In this document: piece after piece, positions 1 through 9,267 of the stretch
Numbering within the stretch: position 1 is the first letter of the stretch
Layout of the letters: each line of letters starts with the position of its first letter
DNA from: Chelydra serpentina
Taxonomy: Eukaryota > Chordata > Testudines > Chelydridae
Length of the DNA: 64,000 nucleotides
NCBI GenBank assembly: GCA_037349315.1
Contig: JBAIAC010000156.1
Span: forward strand, 558,001-622,000
Direction: 5' to 3'
Notes under the pieces: model-generated
Seen by the model: only the letters and a program-made list of their open reading frames with translations
The model's database searches: none
What the model was told of the DNA's origin: nothing
Position numbers and translations under genes: made by a program

Positions 1-1100
1 GGCCTATTGAACTCTGTGCTCAGCCCCTGCTTGAGGGCCTGAGCTCGGACTATTCACGTGCTTTCTGCCCGCCCTGACTCGGGGCCAGGGCTTAGCCTCT
101 ACCGCACAGGACCCGACCAGAGGAGTTCGGGCCTGAGACCACGGATTCCCCAACATAAGCGACCGAGCACAGCGAGGCGCCCCACTACCCCGCCGCAGAC
201 TGAGACGCTTACAGGGTGTTTTGGTTGACTAGCTCCCAGTACCAAAAGAAAGGGGAAGGGTCGATGGGAAATCAGGACCCTGAAACTGACAGTCCCCAGG
301 AACAATGGGAAGAGGCCAATGACCCAGGTCAGCCTGATTGACAGAGCAGACAGGCTAATCAGGGAGTCATGAGGCCAGGGGGGTCCCATCCTCCCTGTGA
401 GCTGGAATTGTCTGGGTCAGTCAGAGTGGGGCTGAGCTAAGGAGAAAGCAGGGGCCCAAGCTGAGCTGGGGAGCAGGGCCATGCCAGCCAGAGAGGCCAG
501 AAAAGCAGCCCAGGAAGCAGGTCAGAGCTAGGAGAGGAGTCACGGAAGCAGCCCACAGAGCAGACCTGTGCTGGGAGCAGAGCTGTAACAACCGGAGCCA
601 GAGGGGCCAGAGAAGCAGCCCAGGGAGCTGGAGGCAGAGTAGCAGCAGCAGCCGTGCTGAGGCAGAGTGGAGCTGGAGCTGGGGCTGGAGCAGTCTGGAG
701 CCGGGTAGGGTGAGCAGCTGAGGGGAGTGAGGGGACCCTGGGCAGTGGGCCCAGCACAGGGAGATGCCCCCAGCCAAGGGGCCCTGCAGGCCAGTCTCGG
801 AGGGTGATCGTAACTCCGACGGGGTGGGGGCAATGCTGGGAAGAAGGGTCCTGCCACCTGGAACCTGAGGGCGTGTGGCCACCGCCAGAGCAAGTGTCCA
901 ACCCGCGGCATCCCTGCAGCACGGCCAGGGCCTGAGAAGGTGTCTGGGACTTGTGAGGAACAGACTGAACTCCCCTGACATCCCAGAGACCCTGGCAGTA
1001 ATGTCCCTGTGTCACAGAGCGGGGTGCCGGGTTTTCCTTTCACTTTTCCCATTTTTTCCTTATTTTTTTTAATTGATTGTTTAATAAATTGTATTTGCTT
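1..1100 (+). repeat. Retroelement-like repeat (weak call)
   Basis: A GC-rich, purine-rich block ends in a T-rich tract with an AATAAA signal at about 1082. It contains two diverged copies of a roughly 40-base unit near 485 and 597 (both with 'gaagcagccca' or a close variant). The long open frames here are low-complexity and resemble no family I know, so I do not call a gene. The layout (leader, poly(A) signal, U5-like continuation) suggests an LTR element, but no ends or target duplications were found. Confidence 0.3.
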
Positions 1101-1900
1101 TGAACTGTATGTAATGATCAGTAGATCAGGGAAGCATCCAGTGCAAAGAGAGCACCCCAGAGTGGGGACACCCTAGCCCCTGCCCTAAGTGACGATGACA
1201 AGGTTGGGGGTTGATTCCCCCCAGACAGTAAGGGTGGGCCCAGCCTTGTTTGGGTTACGTGGACTCTGCCCCACAGGAGAGTGGAAGGGGAGCCTCTGGG
1301 TAAAGGGAGTGGGAGCGAGGACTCAGGTCCTTTCGCTAGCCCATCTCACTGGGGTAGTGAATAAGCCAGGAAAGTTCCCCACAATAACGGGACCATTCCC
1401 CCGCTTACACATACACTATGATCTCCACTGATCATTGCTTCAGAATGGGTTACTTACAGCCGCGAGACACAGCTGACAAGCTGAATGCAAACACAGCCAG
1501 CAGGTAGACAGTAGATCCTCCTATGGCACCATAAGAAGCCACTTCTCCCAGAAACATCTGCTTTTTGTTTGGATGCTCTTCTGTTGTGAGCTAACCCCCA
1601 GGCAGTGGTTAATATATAATTGCAGAAGCTCCCAGACCCCCAGCACTAACTTGATCTCAATACAGGGAAGGTGGGGTGGGTTAGCGTCCCTGCCGCTCAG
1701 TCAGGAAGGAGAAGAGGTTACTTTAAGAGGATGAGCTTAGTGAATTTCATGCTGGGGGAAGGTACTAGACCCATGGATTGATGGTCTCTATTTATAGCCA
1801 GAGTAGGGTGACAAGGCAGCAAGTGTGAAAAATTGGGACAGGGGGTGGGGCGTAATAGGAACCTATATAAGAAAAAGACCCCAAAATCTGGAGTGTCCCT
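1101..1900. other. Stretch without a recognised feature
   Basis: I see no coding, RNA or bounded mobile feature here. The left part may continue the LTR-like block that precedes it. Confidence 0.5.
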
Positions 1901-1904
1901 ATAA

Positions 1905-2068
1905 ATATCTGTCTACTGTATGTTTCATTCCATGCATCCGATGAAGTGGGTTCTAACCCACGAAAGCTTATGCTGAAATAAATTTGTTAGTCTCTAAGGT
2001 GCTACAAGTTTTTCTTTCTTATTTTTGTTTTGCTGACACAGACTAACACGGCTACTACACTGAAACCC
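1905..2068 (+). repeat. High-copy reptile interspersed repeat, copy 1
   Basis: The copy has a small palindrome (GTGGGTTCTAACCCAC), then 'gaaagcttatgctgaaataa', then 'ttagtctctaaggtgctac', and ends in 'cagactaacacggctactac'. Two antisense copies with the same block order lie near 45.3 kb and 60.2 kb. I know this motif as a very abundant interspersed repeat of reptiles but cannot name the family with certainty. Confidence 0.7.
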
Positions 2069-2069
2069 A

Positions 2070-3129
2070 TAAAATCAGGATATCTTGTCACCCTAAGCCA
2101 GAGGTACAGGACATCCCTTGGCCATGTGCCTCCACCCCTAATCTAGGAGATCAGGCCCTCTGTTGGTGGGATGGCCAATTTCTGCTCTCTGGTCCATTCC
2201 ACAGCCTACTTGTGCCCATGGTTTTGTAATGCGGACGTGGGTTATCTAGGTATTGCACAGAGAACTCCCCCCCTACCAACATTTCAGGTGGCTATAGCGG
2301 GACGCAGCGCCACTCAGGTTTGTGGCCCACACGTCCTCTTTGGACGGAGGCAGACGGGCCAAATGTGAGTGGTGTTGTAGCCTAGCACCCGGGTTCACAG
2401 CGCTACTCACGTTTGGCTCGCCTGCCCCTCCGTAGGTGGCGTCAGAGTAGGCAGGCCAAACCTGAGCGGCACTGCAAACCCGTGCACCAGTCGCAGGGCC
2501 ACAGAGTTTGGGGGGGCCCCTCAAACTGCGGGCCCAAGGCAAATGGCCCCTTTAGTCCCTCCCCTCTGGGCGACCGAGAATGCAGGAAATGTTCACTCCA
2601 AAAATAAACGAAAAGAATTTACTTTTAAACAAAAAGAATTTACTTTTCACCCACATAGCACGGAAGACACTTTGCATGTTCAGCGCCCTTTACAAACACT
2701 GTCAGTGCTGTGGGAGGAAGACAGGGGAGTAAGCAAACTCCAAAGTTCCTACCAATTGGTATTTAGCCACTAGCCACATGAAGACAGGATCAGGGCAACT
2801 CCTGGCTGTCAATTCCCTTCTCAGTCCATTGCACTCTTACAAATAAGGGTATAATACACTGGCATTGCGGGTGTGGTCATGTCACTCTCTAGTGGCTGAG
2901 CCCCAGGACTACTAGAATCGCTTGCTCGTTACTCATTGCTAAGGTTAGACCAAGTAGCAGGAGATGTGTGTTTCCCAGCTGACGCAGCTAAGACAGCAGG
3001 TGAGCTGTAAGGCAGTCCAGATGCTAGCAAACTGGCAGGCAAATCATCTGTTATGCAAATAATGGGGCATGCAATTAAACACCGTGGTATGAAATGCCAA
3101 TAAACCAATATGCAAAAGAAATTGGTATG
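2070..3129. other. Stretch without a recognised gene
   Basis: A GC-rich part near 2,280-2,560 contains several loosely repeated segments (for example 'gcgccactcaggtttg' and 'gcgctactcacgtttgg'), which looks like a decayed repeat. A short AT-rich duplication lies near 2,600-2,650. No coding feature can be supported. Confidence 0.4.
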
Positions 3130-3259
3130 TGTAACCCTTCTGCCAGTCAGAGTCGGCAGCAACAAGGGCCGGGTTCCGTATCTAGGGGTTCCATTCCAAT
3201 AACACAATGCAAAACCGGCTCGAGCCCCCACCCAGTGACCTGGGCCAAAATATATATCT

Positions 3260-3274
3260 CCCCCCCCCCCCCCC
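3260..3274. repeat. Homopolymer C tract
   Basis: About 15 consecutive C residues are visible inside the LTR-like block. Such a tract is prone to length errors in assembly. Confidence 0.9.
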
Positions 3275-4027
3275 GGGCGCCTCTAAGAGGCAGTACTTCC
3301 CCTCTCGCAAGCACCGAGTCTGAGTGTAGAAAAACCTTTTAATGACAGAGAAAAACAATGCGGCCTTTTGCTGGGGAAACACCACATCTAGGATTTGTAA
3401 ACCAAATGGTGAGCAACGACTCACCCCAGCAAATTGGCCATATCCTTTCCCTTCGGTTCTTGAGTCCAGCAACCCCAAAAATCACCCAAAGTCCCAAAAG
3501 TCCAACAACCCAAATGTCCAGACCCAGAGTTCAAAAGTTCATCTGCAGAGTATTACACCCCCTCCAGTCTGGGTAGAAATGGGGAGGGGAGAGGTAAGGG
3601 GCACCTTACGTGGCTTGAAGCTGACTGCCCCGTCCCTTCGTGGGGCTTCGCTCGGCTCTGCTCGGCTCGGCCCCGCCAGCCATCCCACGAGTCACTCCGC
3701 TCAGCCGTCCCACAAGCCGCTCCGGCTGGCCCGCCAACTGCTCCACTCCGCCAGCAGCTCCGCTCCGGCTGGCCCGCCAAGTGCTCCGCTCCGTCAGCAG
3801 CTCCGCTCCACCAGCCGCTCAGCAATATATCTTCTGGCTCCCCCACTACTTAAGATGGTGCTCAGTGATTTCAGCTCATAACAATTTCAGCTTTTTAATG
3901 ATTTCAGCTTGTAGTTAGGGGAGCCTTCATGCTCATTTGCACACTTAGTCCAGAGTAATTCCAACTCAGCAGCCTGTGATTAGACTCCTAAGGAACTCAA
4001 AATTAGCTCTGATATTCCACAGTGGAG

Positions 4028-4037
4028 AGGGGGGGGG

Positions 4038-4088
<51 letters not shown>
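4028..4088. repeat. G run followed by (AG)n microsatellite
   Basis: A run of about 13 G residues is followed by about 24 AG dinucleotides without interruption. It is probably polymorphic in length. Confidence 0.95.
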
Positions 4089-4090
<2 letters not shown>

Positions 4091-4440
4091 AGGTGCAATT
4101 GACATTTAGGACCCTCAAAAGCAGCCCATGCCACCAGATACAGATACCTGTCCCCAGCCTCTCTCAATTCACTGGGTTTTGGAATCCATGTCCCTCGCCT
4201 AGCAAGTGCTGCTTAGCTAAGGGCAAGTCCCTTCATCATAACAAAAGCCCACTGTCCTTGATTCACATAATCAGGGTAACAACACTTTATTCTTCCTGCC
4301 CCAATAACAGAGAAACTGGGGCTCCCACAGCAGTCAAGGTGACCATTTGGGCAAGCGGTCCATCATGCTTTGCAGGGTGGGTGTGTCCATGCAAACAAGA
4401 TTAGCCCCTGACATCCCTTTCCACAACTCACCACCAGATG

Positions 4441-5334
4441 TCAGGGTAGAGCTCATCCTGACTCTGCTTACATCTGCAAATCAGGAGCATGATGCAGCAA
4501 AGCTAATGGGGTTCTTCCAGCTTTACTCTGAGCACAGTAACAGCTGCTTCTAGGCCCTGATCCTCAGGCACTGCCTTTCACTGAAAATCCCCACAGGTCT
4601 CCCCTTCTCATGTTCCCCTTGTTTGCAAATTGCATCAGGGACCTATTGCCCAATAAATCCTTCCTCGGTCGAGTATTTATCCACCCGAGATCACAGTCCA
4701 CCCATGTGTTTGTTCAATAACATGCACAGGTTGTCTGTGGGTTGGAGGGTCAGGGCCATGTTGATCTGAATCTATCTAATATTAAATTATTCAATGTGAA
4801 AGGTGGAATTTTCCAGAAGCCTGTGTCTGAAATTCAGCAAGTGTGCCTAGAAACATGCAGTCCCCGGATATTTCACGCAGCAGCTACAAGGTGGCTCGCT
4901 AATCCTGCAAAGCGCACATATTGGGCACGCTACGTTTCTTTTACGTTCTTTCTGTAGCAACTTGTGGCAAATAGTATAAAGTGCAGATCTTAAAAAGCAG
5001 TTCATTGGGGAGGCCTCAGGCTAAAGTTACTGTTATGACGTTTATTTCTATTTTCCAAGTTGCACTGTTTGGCTTTTGTGTTTTCACGTTTCACTTTTCA
5101 TCATCGCTCCGATTTCACTAAGATCATTCTTTTGCTATGTTGTAGAGCAGCGATTTAGTGTGCACTTGAGTGCTGGCTTTACGAAATGGGGCCCAGAAAT
5201 AGTTTTTGGGAAATGCCTGGACTCCGCCTCCTACCTAATCCCCTGACTTCCAATTACATTTTTCAGGAGTTCCTTTCCTGAACGTTCAGAAGTATGCTGA
5301 AGTGAACCAAATACTTTATTTCATACATTGAAAT
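4441..5334. other. Stretch without a recognised feature
   Basis: No coding, RNA or bounded repeat feature could be supported here. Confidence 0.45.
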
Positions 5335-5985
5335 ACACCCCTTGAATTCTGCTTGCAGCTGTGGTCGCCCCATCTCAAAAAAGGTGTATTAGAAATGGAA
5401 TAGGTACCGAGAAGGGCAAGAAAAATGATGAAGGGATTAAGCTTCCATATGAGAAGAGATTAAAAAGTCTGGGGCTCTTCATCTTGGAAACGAGATGACT
5501 AAGGAGGGATATGACAGAGGAGTATAGAATCAGGACTGGTGTGGAGAAAGTGACTAGGGAGGTGTTATTTACTCCTTCAATTAACACAAGAACCAGCAGC
5601 CACCGGACAAAATGAATAGCAGCAGTTTGTTACAACAACCAGAAGGAAGTCCTTCACACATCATGCAGTCAACCTGTGGAACTCATAGCCAGGGGATGTT
5701 GTGAAGGCCAAAGCTATAACGGGGTTCAAAAAAAGAACTAGATAATTTCATGGAGGATAGATCCATCAATGGCTATTAGCCAATATGGCCAGGACACCCA
5801 TGCTTTGGGTGTCACTAAATCTCTGACTGCCAGACACTGGGACTGGGTGACAGGGGATGGATGACTTGATAATTGCCCTGTTTTGTTCATTTCCTTTGAA
5901 ACACCTGGCATTGGCCACTGTCGGAAGACAGGACACTGGGCTATGACCATTGGTCTGACCCAGTATGGCTGTTCTTACGTTTTCA
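5335..5985 (+). mobile_element. CR1 LINE, 3' fragment
   Basis: The segment is colinear with the end of the nearly complete CR1 in C3 intron 4: the 'aaaaagtctggggctcttca' part, 'gtcaacctgtggaactca', 'ggctattagccaatatggcc', the 'cctggcattggccactgtc' block and the final 'gacccagtatggctgttctta'. It is older and interrupted by small indels, so only the RT C-terminal coding part and the 3' UTR remain. Confidence 0.8.
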
Positions 5986-6189
5986 TCTTCATAATTCTCT
6001 TTCCACTGCTGGGAAGTCATCATGAGGACAGAAAGGGCAAGATTAACCCTTTCATTGCAGGGCCGCTTATCCCCCACCAGTCCTAGAATAGTCAGAGAAT
6101 TACTGTATAGTAGAGCCTGGCAGAGTGGTCACGGTCCAGCCTTTGTCTGTCTTCCTTGTTGAGATTGTAAACAGTCTATCATCATGAAT

Positions 6190-6337
6190 CCGTGCAGCAC
6201 CTGGTACAATGGGGCCCGGATCTCAGCTGGGGCAGGGGCTGCCTCTCACTGTGTGTCTGCGCAGTGCCCGGCCCAATGGGGCCCTGATCTCAGCTGGGGC
6301 AGGGGCTGTCCTCCATTAAGTTTCTGTGCAGAGCCTG
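6190..6337 (+). repeat. Ancient interspersed repeat, split by the gypsy insertion
   Basis: Two diverged units contain 'tcagctggggcaggggct' and 'gtgcag(t/a)gcc(c/t)g'. The second unit stops at the gypsy LTR and resumes at about 12,684-12,760 ('gcctggcaaaatgtggccc', then 'caaataataacaa'). This reconstructs the pre-insertion site. Similar diverged sequences lie near 13,210, 28,685 and 60,345. Confidence 0.65.
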
Positions 6338-7141
6338 TGTCAGGGTTCCCTCCCCACTCTAAACTCTAGGGTAAAGACGTGGGGACCCGCATTCAGAGCC
6401 CCTAAGCTTATTTTTACCAGCTTAGGGTAAACCCCGCAAGGTACAAAATTCCCTGCACCCCGAGAAATGCTTCTCGCTGCCACCATCAAATGTCTAACAG
6501 GAATCCAGGAAAGGAATCACTTGAACTTCCCTCCCCCCCAAAATACCCCCTCAAGCCATACACCCTCTTTCCTGGGAAAGCTTGAGAACAATCTCCCCAC
6601 CAATTGGTTACACAGTGATCTAAAAACCCACCCCCTGGGTTTTAACACCATAGAAAACAGTCAACTTCTTAAAAGAAGGATTTTATTAAAAATAAAGAAG
6701 GTAAAATCATCTCTGTAAAATCAGGATGTTAACTATTTCACAGGGCACTATATTTCCAAACTCAGAGAGATTTCCCCCTCTGGACAAAACCTTAACGTTA
6801 CAGAAAACCATGAATAACCCCCCTCCCCTTGCCCTTTCTAACACAGGGGATACACCAAGCAAAAATAAACAGAAATCTATACGCTATGCTATCTAAACTT
6901 ACTTCAGAAAAGGGAGGTTTGATTTTCTGTAGGTTCCTTCTGTCTTCCAAGATCACTCTCCCTCAGACAAAGACACACACTAAGACGGTCCCCCCTCCCA
7001 AAGTTTGAAAGTATCTTGTCCCCTTATTGGTCAGATGCCAGCCAGGTCAGGTGTCAGTCTGGCTACCTGCATTTCTTAACCCTTTACTGGAAAGATAGCA
7101 CTGCATCAGATCCTCTCCCCCTTCCCTTCATATTTATGACA
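6338..7141 (-). repeat. 3' LTR of the gypsy provirus
   Basis: The 804-bp LTR starts with TGTCAGGGTTCC and ends with TTTATGACA on the + strand. It is nearly complete and can be aligned block by block with the solo LTR at 13,389. On the coding strand it is the downstream LTR. Confidence 0.93.
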
Positions 7142-7154
7142 CGCCCCCCAAATC
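7142..7154 (-). other. Polypurine tract of the gypsy element
   Basis: Directly inside the 3' LTR the minus strand reads TGATTTGGGGGGCG, a G-rich purine run ending at the LTR border. Its place and composition fit the primer site for plus-strand DNA synthesis. Confidence 0.7.
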
Positions 7155-7290
7155 ACCGATAGTGTGAAACACTGGCTGTGATTTCTTCCTGGAGCTTTAA
7201 AAGAAAACAAAGTAATAAGACACATGAATCTCCAAATATACTAATAACTGGAAAAAGACTAACAATATTGTCCACATTGCAAGGACGATT

Positions 7291-7863
7291 TTAACCAGTT
7301 GGTTCGGGGAAACTTTCACGGGAGAGTGCACCAGCCACTTTGTTAGAAGCTCCTGAAATGTGTTGTATTTCAAAATCAAAATCTTGGAGAGCTAAACTCC
7401 ATCGAAGGAGTTTTTTGTTATTTCCCTTGGCGGTATTAAGCCACTTTAGTGCAGCATGGTTGGTTTGCAGGTGGAAACGCCGTCCCCAAACGTATGGGCG
7501 TAGCTTTTCCAGAGCGTAGACAATGGCGTAACATTCCTTCTCACTGACTGACCAGTGGTTTTCCCTCTCAGACAGCTTCTTGCTGAGAAACATGACAGGA
7601 TGGAATTCTTGATCTGGTCCTTCCTGCATTAAGACTGCTCCCACACCACACTCGGACGCATGTGTGGTTACTAGGAACGGTTTATCAAAGTCCGGGGCCC
7701 TTAGCACAGGGTCAGACATGAGTGTTGCTTTAAGCTGGTTAAAGGCCTTCTGACACTCATCAGTCCACTGAAATGCATTTGGCTGGTTCTTTCTGGTTAG
7801 GTCAGTTAGAGGGGCGGCGATTTGGCTGTAGTGCGGTACAAATCGCCTGTAATATCCGGCCAA
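7291..7863 (-). pseudogene. Gypsy RNase H region (defective)
   Basis: This open segment of about 190 codons continues the polymerase after a frame break. The start 'GYYRRFVPHYSQIAAPL' is the usual link between RT and RNase H. The later blocks FLSKKLSERENHWSVSEKE and LQTNHAALKWL and the end GASNKVAGALSRES fit the Ty3/gypsy RNase H family. The position normally held by the first catalytic Asp ('TTDAS' in relatives) reads TTHAS, so the copy is expected to be inactive. In a working element the domain would remove the RNA strand during reverse transcription. Confidence 0.85.
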
Positions 7864-7865
7864 GC

Positions 7866-9161
7866 CTAAGAAAGATTGGACCTGTTTCTTTGACTTTGGG
7901 ACAGGCCACTTTTGGATAGCATCACCTTGGCCTGTAGGGGGTTAATAGTTCCTTGACCCACCTGGTGTCCAAGGTAAGTCACTCTGTTGAGGCCTATTTG
8001 ACACTTTTTAGCCTTAACAGTTAGTCCTGCCTCTCGTATGCGCTCGAAGACCTTCTGGAGATGCTCCAGGTGTTCGGCCCATGAGTCAGAAAATATGGCC
8101 ACATCGTCAAGATAGGCAACTGCCGATTCTCCCAATCCCGCTAGGAGACTATCTACCAGTTTCTGGAATGTGGCGGGTGCATTCCGCAGCCCGAAAGGGA
8201 GTACATTAAATTCATACAGCCTGACATGGGTGATGAAGGCTGACTTTTCCTTGGTGGATTCATCTAGCGGCACCTGCCAGTACCCCTTGGTTAAGTCTAA
8301 GGTGGAGATGAACTGGGCACGTCCCAGTTTCTCCAATAGTTCATCTGTGCGAGGCATTGGATAGTTGTCTGGGCAAGTCACAGCATTTAGCGTACGGTAG
8401 TCCACGCAAAAGCGTATTTCCCCATCTGGTTTGGGGACTAGAACCACGGGAGAGGCCCATGCACTGCTAGAGGGACGGATTATACCCATCTGTAGCATGT
8501 CTTGAACCTCCCGTTCTATAGCAGTTTTGGCATGAGGAGCCACTCGGTAAGGTTGGGCTCTAATTGGGTGGGCATTACCTGTGTCAATGGAGTGGTATGC
8601 CTGTTCGGTCAGTCCTGGGGTGGCTGAGAACATCGGTGCGAATTTAGTGCACAGCTCCTGGATTTGCTGGCGCTGCATACGTCCGAGGGTCATTGAGAGG
8701 TTCACCTCTTCCATGCCACCGTCATTTTTCCCTTCATAGTAGACACCTTCAGGCCACTCAGCGTCTTCTGCTCCCTGGGCAGTAAACTGACAAACCTTCA
8801 ATTCTCGGGGGAAAAAAGGCTTTAGAGAATTAACATGGTACACTTTAGGCTTGAGAGTTGTGGTGGGGAATGCTATGAGATAGTTCACAGCTCCCAGGCG
8901 TTCTTGGACCGTAAATGGCCCTTCCCATGACGCGTCCATTTTATGGGCCCGGAGCGCCTTCAAGACCATGACTTGGTCCCCTACTTTAAAGGAATGCTCT
9001 CTGGCATGTTTATCATACAGGGCCTTTTGCTCTTCCTGAGCCCCTTTTAGGTTTTCTCTAGCAAGGGCTAAAGAGTCTCGGAGGGTGTTTTGTAGGTTGC
9101 TTACAAAGTTCAGAATGTTAGTTCCCGAAGAAGGCGTAAACCCCTCCCATTGCTGTTTCAC
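7866..9161 (-). pseudogene. Gypsy integrase C-terminus plus reverse transcriptase
   Basis: The first third carries the integrase C-terminal GPY/F-like part (KVGDQVMVLKALRAHKMD, then WEGPFTVQERLG). Reverse transcriptase follows: SSSAWASPVVLVPKPDGE, FCVDYRTLNAVT, LDLTKGYWQVPL, FNVLPFGLRNAPATFQ and the catalytic YLDD at about 8,105-8,118. The RT catalytic motif is intact. The segment is joined to neither neighbour: it is out of frame with gag-integrase upstream (two breaks between about 9,175 and 9,290) and with RNase H downstream. Having RT after integrase is the diagnostic feature of this element. Confidence 0.9.
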
Positions 9162-9267
9162 CAGCTGTAATGGCCTTTAACCTCGAGGCCATACACAAGT
9201 TCAAATGGTGAAAACCCTAAACTGGGATGTGGTACAGCCCTGTAGGCAAAGAGCAACTGCTGTAACA

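Larger units (their letters stand above)
3130..4440 (-). repeat. Probable antisense LTR-like element
   Basis: The block starts with TGTAACCCTTCTGCCAG. It contains a short C tract, the reverse complement of a poly(A)-like signal near 3,340 and a CpG-rich, internally repetitive part at 3,620-3,830. The order fits an LTR read on the minus strand. The right edge and any target duplication were not resolved, and the (AG)n tract at 4,041-4,088 interrupts it. Open frames across the CpG-rich part are low-complexity and are not called as genes. Confidence 0.35.

Noticed and set aside
421..1052. Overlapping minus-strand frames near the left edge
   Set aside because: Three overlapping low-complexity frames in a GC-rich repeat, with no recognisable motif.
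3342..3918. Open frames across the CpG-rich stretch
   Set aside because: They are Ser/Pro/Ala-rich, occur on both strands and follow an internal DNA repeat in an LTR-like block.
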